Position numbers and translations under genes: made by a program. From the NCBI GenBank assembly GCA_016800925.1, contig JABCPU010000229.1, forward strand, positions 1 to 64,000: 64,000 bases of DNA, read 5' to 3'. This DNA is from Suillus spraguei. Its lineage: Eukaryota; Basidiomycota; Agaricomycetes; Boletales; Suillaceae. A model generated the notes under the pieces. The model had not been told where the DNA came from. It made no database searches and was given only the letters and a program-made list of their open reading frames with translations. Below, piece by piece: positions 35,064 to 46,112 of the stretch (the stretch's first letter is position 1; every line of letters begins with the position of its first letter).

Positions 35064-35373
35064 TGACTACTACTATATTATGTGCAACATTATACATACA
35101 GTTGCTGTACTCTATTCTACTATGGTTATGGGACTATAGTTATTACTCTGTATTGCCGAAGATGCGCAGAATATTATGAGAATCCTACTGTATCTGAAAT
35201 GTTCAATGAAATCCCGCGCCGGGGTATCCTGGGCATACAGATGATACAGAACTTTTGTGTATGTGTAAATGCAAGGGAGTGGTCCAAGCTCTGTCAAACA
35301 ACCTTCCAACACGCTTCTAATGGCCATCGGAACCACATATGTCCATATTTCCTGCCCTCCGCCACTATCATGA
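35064..35373. other. Intergenic region between convergent genes
   Basis: 310 bp holding the 3' ends of the Rab gene (+) and the phosphatase gene (-). No other feature is seen. Confidence 0.45.
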
Positions 35374-35841
35374 TCAGCGCCGTAACGCGTCTGCATACTC
35401 CTGTAACTGCTGTACAAATCCAAAATTGGGTTCTGCTGATCTTCGCCTCGTTTTGACGTATTGAATAGCTTGTGCCGGAGTCCAGCCATACTCCGATATG
35501 AGAAATGCACAAACCACGCTGGTGCTGCGGCTCACTCCTTCCATGCAGTGCACAAGAATCCGTGCATTCGGATCGTGCAGTGCGCTGCGGATGAAGGCAG
35601 TTGTGGATGGAAGATGAGCGGCAAGCTCGGAAAATGGAAGATCTTCTAGGGGATATTGAGCACGATGGATGGGTAGCTCATGTGGTATTGCGACGTATCC
35701 ACGCATTGCGGAGAGGATGTGGGTTATACCCATTGTGGCGAGTGCAGCGGGGTTCTCTGCGAAAGAGAGGTCTGAGACATATAGCCTTGGCAATATCTCT
35801 GATGCACCAGGTGTTCGAAGCTGGTAAGGGATTTGGGACAT
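35374..35841 (-). CDS. Dual-specificity protein phosphatase
   Basis: A single exon of 155 codons from ATG 35841 to TGA at 35374. The whole protein is a DSP catalytic domain: EILPRLYVSDLSFAENPAAL and MGITHILSAMRG at the start, Asp67 in LEDLPF as the likely general acid, and the signature VHCMEGVSRSTS with Cys99 and Arg105 (HCxxGxxRS). Helices around AFLISEYGWTPAQAIQYVKT and FVQQLQEYADALRR complete the fold. It should remove phosphate from Tyr and Ser/Thr, or from a non-protein substrate; the target cannot be read from sequence. It has no targeting or docking domain, so it resembles small atypical DUSPs. Confidence 0.93.
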   Translation of the reverse strand: MSQIPYQLRTPGASEILPRLYVSDLSFAENPAALATMGITHILSAMRGYVAIPHELPIHRAQYPLEDLPFSELAAHLPSTTAFIRSALHDPNARILVHCMEGVSRSTSVVCAFLISEYGWTPAQAIQYVKTRRRSAEPNFGFVQQLQEYADALRR

Positions 35842-36818
35842 GGGTGATGGTGACCAGTTGGATATGCTAGAAGGGTGACCGGTGTTGTGTGATGAAAGTG
35901 TGAGCCTCCCGAGGTGCTAGAATATATATAAGCATAATGGGAAGCAGACGAAGTGGGACACAACCAGCAAGTGAGGTGTACTCAAACGTAGGAAGGACCG
36001 TTTAAAACACGACTCACCATGACAACTTTGACAAGCGCAGCAGTTGACGTCCAGAGTGCAAGTTTAGAACCGTGAAATTGAATAAATGCGACGGAAGAAA
36101 ATGATTTGGGTAAGAGGAGCTATAGTAGGTGCGAGAATAGTACCACGGGGCAGAGACCCTTACTAGATTAGCCGGCCGAGATCAATAGGCTCTTTATGAA
36201 CGAAGTAGGGAAGAAATTAACAGACAAACAGCCTTGGCGTAACTGTTCGAGATCTGGGCTTGATTTACCCGATACCAGGATAGAACGGCGTCCTCAGCGG
36301 GCTCGTCGGGAGGGCACGGCTCTTGGGCGGGGTTGGTCAGGCTTAGTGAGCTCTAAGGGGAAGCAGAGCTTTTTGGTTGAAACTAAAGTAGGACGAAGTC
36401 TGTACACTGTGAGATTTATAATGCACAGCCTTGCGCAACCTCGATCATCAAATGGAATTTTATCCACACCAGTGGCAGGTTCAGGGACGACTCAACACGC
36501 GGTCGAGGCTATGCATGACGCCAGTACTGCTCCGAACCAATAGGATCATCTGGGCCCCGGCTATCGTCTCTCAGGATCCAATCGCATCTTGGGGGGTAAG
36601 TGCAGTGCAACGTGTAGGAAGGGTTTTCCACAAACAGGTACGATATGCATGCAGCTAACACACAATGCGAAAGAGTACGAAAAAAAATTGAAACATAAGC
36701 TTGGCAGACCCAAAACATTTTACATGGCATACTGTCAAGAAAATTTCGCGATCATAGAATGGACATAACAATTTCGGAGCAGCATCGTAACAGTCTGGCC
36801 TACAAAACAGATGGCAAT
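35842..36818. other. Intergenic region without recognised gene
   Basis: About 980 bp. The plus frame at 36196-36543 has no family features and no introns, and is taken as chance. The region contains the phosphatase promoter (on its left side) and the 3' region of eIF4A (on its right). Confidence 0.45.
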
Positions 36819-38347
36819 CTAAATGAGATCGCTGTAAAAGCACTTGTCAGAATCTAAATCCAACAAATCCCGCAGAAAAAACTCACGCAACATTAAGAGG
36901 CATCTCATCAATCTGAGTGTTGTAGAATTCTAGCCGCAGTTTTAGCATCAATCATGCAATAGTAAGATGTACCCACGTTCAATATCTCTCAACATTCGGA
37001 CATCTTCTGTTGTCACAAAGTTGATGGCAACACCTTTACGGCCGAAACGTCCGCCGCGACCAATGCGATGAATATAGTTCTCTCTGTTTGTCGGTAGGTC
37101 ATAGTTGATGACTAGAGAGACCTGCTGCACGTCGATTCCGCGGGCCAACAGATCCGTCGTGATCAGGACACGAGATGAACCTGACCGGAACTCCTTCATC
37201 AAAACTTCACGCTGTTTCTGTTCCATGTCTCCATGCTGGGTAAAAGTTGCGATCAGACGGGACACAACTGAGATAATACCGCAATTACTGACCATAGCAG
37301 ATACTGTGAACTCGCGCGAATGCATCTTCTCCGTCAACCAGTCGACCTTCCGCCTTGTGTTGCAGAAAATGACGGCTTGCGTGATCGTTACAGTCTCGTA
37401 AAGATCGCAAAGAGTGTCCAACTTCCATTCCTCCTTCTCCACAGCGATATAAAATTGCTTGATACCCTCAAGTGTCAATTCGTCCCTCTTGACGAGAATT
37501 CGAACAGGGTCACGCATGAACTTTTTCGTCACTTCCAAAACGTCGGCTGGCATGGTCGCGGATAGGAGTACCACTTGAGTCTCCTGCGGTAGGAGCTGGA
37601 ACAGCTCGTAGATCTGGTCCTTGAACCCACGGGACAACATCTCATCAGCCTCGTCGAGACAGAAAATCTTGATGGTGTCAGTGCGGAGAGCTCTCCGGTT
37701 AATCATGTCATATACACGTCCGGGAGTGCCGACAACGACTTGTACACCCTCCTGGAGCTTGGCCATATCCTCGCGAACGTTTGTGCCTCCAACACATGCA
37801 TGACATTCAATGTTCATGTAGTCACCGAGTGCGATAACGACTTTCTGGATCTGTTGAGCCAGCTCGCGTGTGGGTGCCAAAATAAGGGCTTGGCACCCTT
37901 TGATAGACATATCCAATTGCTGAAGGATGGAGATGGAGAATGTGGCGGTCTTGCCAGTTCCAGATTGTGCTTGAGCAATGACGTCGTGGCCCTTTACAAC
38001 GGGGACGATAGCGCGCTGCTGAATCGCAGACGGCCTCTCGAAACTACGAAGTATTAATGATATAAGAGTGATTAAAGGCTGAAAGCACTTGCCCGTAAGC
38101 GTAAACACCACGGAGAAGCTCGGGTTTTAAATCCATGTTGTCAAAGCTATTTTACACCATATCAGAACTTGATTCTGCATGATTGGAGCATCTGTTTGAC
38201 GCACTTATCCACGACCTGGTCCCAGTTGGACTCGATCTCATTTTCTGCAACATCCTGGAGCGCTTCTTCTCTAAATCCACACGAGTGACATATTAGTAAA
38301 TACACGAAAATCGCCTCGGCAGCAGGACGGATTACTTACGCGGACAT
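36819..38347 (-). CDS. TIF1: Translation initiation factor eIF4A, DEAD-box RNA helicase
   Basis: Seven minus-strand exons (38347-38340, 38270-38205, 38146-38093, 38043-37293, 37235-36977, 36929-36887 and 36831-36819) join in frame to 397 residues, the exact size of most eIF4A proteins. Start [19 protein letters not shown], then [19 protein letters not shown]. Motifs are AQSGTGKT (I), PTRELA (Ia), DEAD (II), SAT (III), [11 protein letters not shown] (V) and [11 protein letters not shown] (VI). The end is [18 protein letters not shown]. The first exon is 8 nt and the last 13 nt. The third intron (38092-38044) starts with GC (GCAAGT). The intron at 37292-37236 is 57 nt with no stop, so an unspliced reading stays open. 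The helicase unwinds mRNA 5' leaders within eIF4F. Confidence 0.96.
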
Positions 38348-38902
38348 GAGTATAGTCTATTTTTTGTGTCCAAGGTTCGACTACTGTAGTCGATTAAACT
38401 TGGATTGTAGTGGGTTGTGTCCGGTGAGCGTATCGATTGACTTCTACAAACTGATCAAATTTTCCGCACCTTCCTTGGGCTCATGCGGCAAAAGCCGAAA
38501 TTTTTGAAACTCCGATATTTACCTCCACATGGGTGGCGCTGGTGCTGAAACGAGGTGTCATGAAAGCGTGCTCTAGACTTTGTTCCTTCACTAAAAAATA
38601 TATTACCTGACATGTGTTATGTAAATGACATGCAGAAGGCTTTGTATGATTGCTGTAATTTTGTGTGAAGACACTTACAGGCGTCGGACAAGCATCGCTT
38701 TCATGTTGGCATTTCCTCGTGGACCACATTCAAAATCTGACAAATCTCTATTATTTGAACGGCATATATCTCAGGAGTCAGGACCTTCGGGTCAAACATC
38801 ACAAGCCTACCACGACCGGCTTACAGTACAAGCGACCTAGTATACATGGCTGACAAAACTTCGCTGATACAGTCCAATATCGGTATCGTCGCATAATACA
38901 CA
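38348..38902. other. Intergenic region upstream of eIF4A
   Basis: 555 bp with the eIF4A promoter and the 3' region of the P450-like gene. No other feature is recognised. Confidence 0.45.
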
Positions 38903-40052
38903 TTACACTCTCTTAATCAACCAACCGTCCCATCCTTCCCTTTTCCCAATGCGAGGTCCTTCCTGCAACATGAACGCGACACCATCCAACTTGGCCAATA
39001 TTTTGGCGGTGATGACAGCTGCAGCTGGTGGCGCCCAGCTTGCTGCTACGCACTTCAGCCTTCCATGCCCAAAGGCATACAACTGATCCCTTTTAGGACC
39101 GGAATGGCTCGTGTGGAACCGCATAGGGTTGAAGGATTCAGGATCACTTCCGAAGAGGAGAGACTTTTGTGCCTCTTCAATGTCTGCCACATCTATGGAT
39201 GGGACGAACGGCCGTTTCCACCATGGGACGACCACGGCGCGGGTGATGTGACGAGTTGGGGGGTGGAGTCGGAGAACCTCACTGACGATTGCCTCTACGC
39301 TAGGCTGCGCTTTTGTCCCTTCACTTGCAGAAGCGCGGAACTGATCGTCAGTGGGGTTTTCATTGTATGAGATAAATGCTTCGCGTAGCAGACAATCACG
39401 GTTGGAATATACCACCGCAATTGCTGCTACGCGCCACATTGTCTCATACGCGGGAATGATGAGATTGAGTGGATTGGTTCGGTCTGGAACCCATCTGATG
39501 ATGTGATGGTTGATACGATCAAGCACTTCTGTAGTAAGAGTAGTGCTTGATTTGGATTTCGCCCAACGATCATTATGGCTTTTGTCACGAATGCCACGTC
39601 CGCGGGTCAAGATCGTCAATATCTGTGCCCAGCAGACCTGCCAATACGACACTGAGCGTGACAGACTGCACGAAAGTGGCGTAGTCGAGGCTCCCTGCGT
39701 CAAGAAACCTGTTCACGCAGGCTTCGGCGACGTCAATGAGCCTCGACCATCCATCCTCTGCGCTGACGGCGGTGATTAGGACTTTCGCTTCGCGAGTGAA
39801 GTTGTCATGGACGCCTTGATCATCACTGACGAATGTGCTAGAGATACCCAGCGCTTTCACCAAACGCTGGTTGGGTATGGATCTTGCACGCAATAACGTG
39901 GAGATGGGGATATCAGGGGGATTCAATAATGTTCTGACGGCGGGGACACTGGTGTGTATTCTTGTTCTTGGAGTCATAAAAATTTTGGCAAGGGCTGCGG
40001 CCGCGACGAAGACGGCAGCGGGGAAAATCAACACGATACTAGAATGAGACAT
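38903..40052 (-). pseudogene. Short cytochrome P450-like protein with frame disruptions
   Basis: Minus-strand coding from ATG 40052 (MSHSSIVLIFPAAVFVAAAA, a probable membrane anchor) to a stop at 38903, about 383 residues. It contains SVTLSVVLAGLLGTDIDD, then IIPAYETMWRVAA, EVLRLHPPT (the ExxR helix, Glu and Arg three apart), AVVVPWWKRPF and YAFGHGRLKCVAASW around the likely haem Cys. Compared with the canonical FxxGxRxCxG, the Arg position is Leu and the last Gly is Ala. Around 39560-39630 the frame shifts twice within about 35 bp, consistent with two single-base losses, so the gene is broken or the sequence is in error there. Length about 380-420 is shorter than normal P450s; I recall similar short P450-like proteins in mushrooms. 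Confidence 0.6.
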
Positions 40053-41041
40053 TGCGGGTGTCAACTGGATGAACTGGCATGCACCTATTTCTTCAGTATT
40101 TATGCAGGCGGTTCGTACCATCTATTCTCCGACCGCTAACTTTCGAACGGCATGCGCGTAACCTTCTCACTAGAGTTCAACACGTTCATGACCCGAATTC
40201 TGATATCACGCGCTTGTTTTAATACCCGCAGCTCGAGAACATTCGAGTTCACGTCCTAAGTATCATACTTTTCGGGGACCCTTCACTTTGTTGTTCTGTA
40301 AAATTCATTTGTGACCTTTTCAGTCATCAAATCTCTCACGAAATGGTGTTTTTGTAGGCGTATTGCCCGCAGCAATGATATCTATGGTACTTTTTGTTAC
40401 GTTCCGCAGCACCCAACTGTGAGTCAATGTAGCTATCGATTTAAACCCTCCTTGAGGTTCCTGCTGACACGAGGCTTGCTGTGCCGTGCCAAGAAGCAGT
40501 CTATAGTAACACTACTCGGTTTCATAATCTGTACCCCCTTTAACTGGGGCTTTCACGTCAGATTTCGTTTATGAGGTAGACAATTTACCTGTAAAGGGAC
40601 AAACGGTGGGCGTGTGTTAGGCTCTAGAATCCAAGAATCGTGACTGTGGACATAGTCACTCTTAGAGTTCACTGATGCTCCTCCCTTCACGTTAAGAAAC
40701 GATGATATGATGAGGACAGGGAGTATTCCTGTGCCGTGATTCACCAGGCTTGAACGGATCCCCCAGTTCTTTTTATGTAAAATAAATCATTCCCTTGTGC
40801 CTATCCATTAATTATTACACAGTATTCTTGAATACAATCTAGGCGGAGAAGTGGCAATGGGCTAAACTTGAGAAACGTGCCCTCTGGCAGTGATATATTA
40901 CATACTAGACTCAGTGGAGAAGCCTTGCTTGCATCACAGAACTGCAGGACACATCTGAATGTGATCACGATCCTGTGCGTCTAACTTCATACAGATATAC
41001 CGTTAACAAAGCTGAGGATCAGCGAGTATGCGCAACTGAAC
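40053..41041. other. Intergenic region
   Basis: About 990 bp between the 5' end of the P450-like gene and the 3' end of COG6. No gene, repeat or RNA feature is recognised. Confidence 0.45.
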
Positions 41042-43841
41042 TCAGTCCGCTGCGAATTCTTCGCTCCCCTCCTCTAACCCGAAAATAGCCCATAGCACTC
41101 CAGCCTGTCCAAACGGCCTCTCCATGCCCAACAAAGTACTCGCCGCTTCATATCTGTTTTCCGGTTTCCTCACCTCCTCACAGAGTTGTGCGTAGGCCTT
41201 TGTCACACGAGCCAGAGATACACGGTGGATGGTAGAATGCAGGGACGGAGATGTCAACGCGGACAGACGCGGTGAATGCACAACTTCGGGGCTGGAGAGC
41301 CAGAGAGAGAATCTCGCAAGGGTAGGCTGCAGCTGCTGGGCAGGAAGCACGTGGGAAAGCCGATCCTGTAATTGGGTCTAGGGGTGCATGAGTTGTGAAT
41401 AAGATGGTGAACTTACAGAAGGTGACTTGGACTTGATGATAGTGACAGTATCGTACAACGAGGCATCTCTGAGAATGTTCTCGTACTGTATGAAAGCTGA
41501 GTAAAAGCGGACACAACATGAAAAAATAAGCCTACATGCTCGTCCTCCAAAAGTTTCACCCTTTCGTCGATTTTGTCTTGGATGGTGCGACGTTTTTCTG
41601 AAGTGAACTCGAACGCCTCCAGTACATTCTACTTTGATTAGCTAACTATAAGAGAGTGCAACAGGTGCGGAAACCTACCTGGAGATAACACCAACAATTA
41701 AGCACGAACACCGCCCGATCCCACTGCGGACGATATCTCGCCTTCTCCTCTGCCGCAGCAGCACACATTTCCATGGCAGGATCGAGCATCACATCTAGGA
41801 TGCGGTTAAAAGTCGGTCCAGGCTCTGCTGTGGTGTCATCCAGAAGAGAGGAATCATAAACCTGCATGATTTCGCGAAGCAGCTGGGCATGCTCTAGAAT
41901 TGGAAGGGGTGGGGTCAAAGACGGGTCGTCTGGGTCCTACTAATCGCTTGAAATAATGAAATAACTCGTTGTAAATTACTCACCAAGGAAATTCTTAGGA
42001 GTGCACGGCTATGGGCTTCGATAGCGTCGAAGAAGACTTTGTAGCTCACATCTGTGATTCTAGCAGGAAGAATGGGTATGTACCAAATAGGCTAGAGTAA
42101 GCAACTCACTCGCTCAGAGTCGTTGACAGAAGAGCATCCTCCCCTATAGTGCGCCGCATCGTAAGCATGTAGTATTGGAGTAGATTGGCAACTTTGTACG
42201 AGACGATGCTACTTTCTTGCGAACGCACAGTTTGCTGTACGCGCACCTAAGAACACATATGAGCCCCATTTTACTGTATGATAAATGACAGACGGACCTT
42301 GAGCGGCACGCACAACTTCGTTACTGCAGAGTTAAGCAGTTCCTTAACCCATCCCTCTTCTTCACCCCCTCTGAATGTCCGTACAGCACCGACCATTCTC
42401 CTTGCTCTGCTGTCGCCTTCTTGCGCTCCTCCAAGACCAAACAGGCTTTCCAGGAATTCACATTCTGCGGCGATAGCCTGGTGGACCCACGCAAGCATAT
42501 CTCCAACGTATCTGATAGGATCGTGTGCGTGCAATTCAATAGGACGCGGAAGACCTGACGGGCCACCTCGAGTCAATGCATCTAAGAATGCACTCAGCAG
42601 ACCTGTTTGGCGGGTCTGCGTTAGGAAAGCAAGAGCTTCACTGTGTACAGGTATTGAAGAGAGACTGTGAATCTACCAATAGTGGGTACATACGAGAGTA
42701 ACTCCGGACGCTGAGAGAGGCGGCGAACGGCTTGCTGCATAGTCGAGTCAACTTCCAGCTGGGCATCACGTCCCATCTGACGGAATTCAAAAGAACACCA
42801 GCGATATATCTTCTCGTAGCCTTGTTCCAGGTAGGAAGAAGTGGACGCCATGATGTCTAGCCTGCAGGAATGTTATTCACATAACATTACTGGGGGTCAC
42901 AGAACGCTACCTACCCAGCTTTCGTTGGTCCGTCTTCGCCCGACATGAGTACTCTGCAGTCATTACGGATATGCTCTGTCTTGTTCATTGCCTCAAAGAA
43001 GCGGGGGCCAATGGGAACATCTCGCGAGGTTATAGCTTCGGCCTCTTCATTACTTAGCGTGAAGCGGTTTAGGAAGAGCATGACAATAGATTTGCGCATC
43101 TCAACCTCCTCCCTGTATTATTTGTCAGTAGAAATACCTTCCAAAGCACAAATATCGTACCTCTCACTCCTCAAGCTCTCCGCGCGATCAAGTAGAGATT
43201 GGCTTGCCTCGCTTGATAGCCTCAACTGCGTCTCCGCTTCGTCACAGGCGACGCGCATCGCAGCGACGTGATTCTGTAGCTCATCAAGTTTCTGCACCTT
43301 TGTTAGACGATTCTCAATGATACATCCGACCAACACACACTTGATCCACTTCGCTGAATGCTTGAAGAAATTGCTGGCTTCCCTGTGCAAGTTTGTTCTC
43401 CAGATCTCGACGAAGATTCTTGCGTGCCCTCGACGCGGTCTCGTTCAAACATTCCCTGTGGTCCTGGACAGCTAGCACAACGTCTGTATCATCATCACTC
43501 CAATCATGGTCTGAATCTGGGTCGTTAATCTGTGCCTTGGAATCTGATGCTGATACTGTAGACTGGGTCCCATATAGTTCTGACAGCGTCCGGAGGGCTT
43601 CTGTCGTTGCTTCATCAGTAAAGTTTGTACCCAGGATTTTGCGCAGGCGGATTGTTATTGGATTGCGAGTTTGCGACACAGAAACTGGGGTGCCTGCATT
43701 TCGAGGCGGGACAGACAAGGAACTGAGTGAGGTGCAGGTGAGTGTGCTTGAACGGACATACAGTTTCGGCAAAGTCCCCACACATACGAAGACCATCATT
43801 AGAACCCATTTACAACCAATTCCAACGAAACTTTCTTGCAT
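41042..43841 (-). CDS. COG6: Conserved oligomeric Golgi complex subunit 6 (COG6)
   Basis: A minus-strand gene of about twelve exons. Early exons encode RNPITIRLRKILGTNFTDE, ALRTLSELYG and heptad-rich helices (KLDELQNHVAAMRVACDEAE, SLLDRAESLRSER). Then come NRFTLSNEEAEAITSRDVPI, SSYLEQGYEKIYRWCSFEFR (a COG6 hallmark), RPELLS, LSAFLDALTRGG, HAHDPIRYVGDMLAWVHQ and YKVANLLQYYMLTMRRTIG. The last exon encodes RPFGQAGVLWAIFGLEEG before a stop at 41042. COG6 belongs to lobe B of the COG tether that guides retrograde vesicles to the Golgi. The precise start is uncertain: ATG 43841 gives a hydrophobic, atypical N-terminus, and the true start may use a different exon. Confidence 0.9.
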
Positions 43842-43972
43842 TGTATATCGAAATCAAAAACTCATAGTGCAAATATAGCGTGTTCATTGGTAAGAGGCCA
43901 TTGATAAGCATGCCTAACGTAGAACGTAGCAAATGATAAAGTCTAATGTATTACCAACAAGAAACCCGCCGA

Positions 43973-45440
43973 TCAGTAGTAGTGCACCTCCTCACGCTCA
44001 CGACCACGCATGGATGATGGCTCCGTGCCCTTGTAGTAGATGTCTGTCCAGAGGTCCTTGGTCGATGGCTCAGGAGATTGTTTAGCCTCCTCGACAGCCT
44101 GGTCAACCACGGCCTTGGCGTCCTTGTCAAGTTGCTACGCGAACGGGATCGTCAATATAATTCAATCGGAAGCGAGTTTCGACAGACCTTGAGCTCCTGC
44201 TCAGTGGCAAGACCCCACTCCTCGATGTAGCGCTGGAGACCGCGGATAGGATCCTGGGTACTACGCATCCGCTGAACCTCCTCACGGGTACGGTAGGTGG
44301 TACCGGGGTCGGACATCGAGTGACCACCGTAGCGGTATGTGACGAACTCCATAAGAAGTGGGCCATTGCCTTCCGTTACCCATTTGCGCGCATATTGCAC
44401 AGCGTGCCTGGAAGCAATGATGTCCATACCGTTGACCTACAAACATTTGGAGATAAGTGAATATTCAGTCCCGCAAGGACGCGAGGAAATGTGTTTACCT
44501 GTAGACCGGGGATCTTGTCACCACGAGTAAAGTATTCGGTGTTAGATGAACTGCGCTCGGCAGAGGTACCCATTCCATATTTGTTGTTCTCGCAAACGAA
44601 AACAGCGGGGAGATCCCAAAGTTTAGCCTATACGCAAGAATCGCGATCAGATGGTGTTCATCTACTACCTAAAACACCCATACCATGTTGAATGCCTCAA
44701 ACACCTGTCCTTGGTTACTTGCACCATCACCGTAGAGAGCAAATGTTGCGGTGTTCTTGCCGAGGTACTTTTGTGCCAACGCGATACCAGCTCCTACGGG
44801 AACCTGGGCACCGACGATACCGTTACCACCGAAGAACGAGGGAGTGAAGATGTGCATAGAGCCACCCTTGCCGTTAGACATCCCGGCCTGGCGACCAAGC
44901 AGCTCAGCAATAACACCCTTAATGGTGCCGCCACGCATAACAGCGAAGGGATGACACCGGTATGCAGTAATGACACGGTCTTCAGGCTTGATACCATACT
45001 CAAGACCAACGGAGACAGCTTCCTGGGAATATGGTGAGCAATACTATGTTATTCAGCTAAGAATACTAAATACCTGGCCAATAGCTAAATGGCAGAAACC
45101 GCGAATGAGCTTAGCCTTATAAAGGGCATCAGCAGCCATTTCCATCCGACGCATCGTTTGCATGTCCTTGTACATTTTCAGAAGCTCATCCTTGTTTACC
45201 TCAACCTCAAGAGAGGGAGTCTCGCATTGATATGTCCGGAAGGACTCCTCATGGAGTTTCACTGTAAATGGTTTTGAGTGGTCCTCAATGGTGTCTTGCA
45301 GTTGAGTGGTGTCTGCCGATGTCTGAATGGCTCGCGCAAAGGCAGGCTGTGAAAGACAGTCAGTTTTCTCACAAAATGAGGAGATTAGCTGAACTGACAA
45401 TACGGCGAACAGCAGGACGGAACCGTGCAAGAGAGGCCAT
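43973..45440 (-). CDS. PDA1: Pyruvate dehydrogenase E1 component subunit alpha, mitochondrial
   Basis: Six exons (45440-45399, 45346-45074, 45022-44684, 44627-44499, 44436-44188 and 44134-43973) join in frame to 397 residues. The presequence [14 protein letters not shown] is basic. [20 protein letters not shown] and [14 protein letters not shown] open the domain. The thiamine diphosphate motif is [16 protein letters not shown], and [12 protein letters not shown] precedes it. The phosphorylation loop reads [16 protein letters not shown], with the Ser residues targeted by PDH kinase. The end is REREEVHYY. With E1 beta it decarboxylates pyruvate, feeding acetyl groups to E2. Length and motif order match PDA1 and PDHA1. 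Confidence 0.97.
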
Positions 45441-46112
45441 TGCTGAGGACGACGAGGACTGGAAAATAGAAAAGAGCTGAAAGAGAGGAGGGCGTGTATG
45501 AACCGACGAGGGAGACGCGAACTTTGACCTCCCAAAACTGAATAACGTAAAGTCGGGCTCGAGCGGAAGGAAATAATTTGGCTTACACAGCCACAATCCA
45601 CACCATATGCAGGAATATTAATAAATCCAAATCGGCCGCCTGCAACATACAAGTGGTGCGATCCTATATAACATGACTCCATATTCTACATAATTATTGT
45701 GGTATACACATCAAATCTTGGTGTCTAGTAGGCACTCACTTTGGCTCGCGGTGATCTTATCAACCTTGTCACGTCGCCTTCCACGTCATGGCTGGTGAGA
45801 GCTGTCGCACGTGCCATTCAGTATCTAGCTGCTTTGCAAGTCACCTGTCGCCTGCCTCGGGAAAGGGACGAAAGTCCACGGCAAGCCTCTACCTCAAAGC
45901 TATCAATACATTCGAATGCAGTAGCACTGGTCAGTATCATTGAAAGTCACAAAGCTTTGATCTTCATGAGTGAAACTAGCGAAATTGAAATGATCCATTG
46001 CACATAATAGCAAACACATCAAGCCTCTCGCTGGGAAGGCACTGTCGATATGCAAAGTCCGCCCGAGAAAAAATCTATGCGTTATATATGTTCCAAGTCT
46101 ATTAATCGGAAG
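45441..46112. other. Intergenic region between PDA1 and PMT2
   Basis: 672 bp. It contains the PDA1 promoter and the PMT2 3' region; nothing else is recognised. Confidence 0.45.

Noticed and set aside
36196..36543. 115-codon plus-strand frame
   Set aside because: No family features, and composition looks non-coding.
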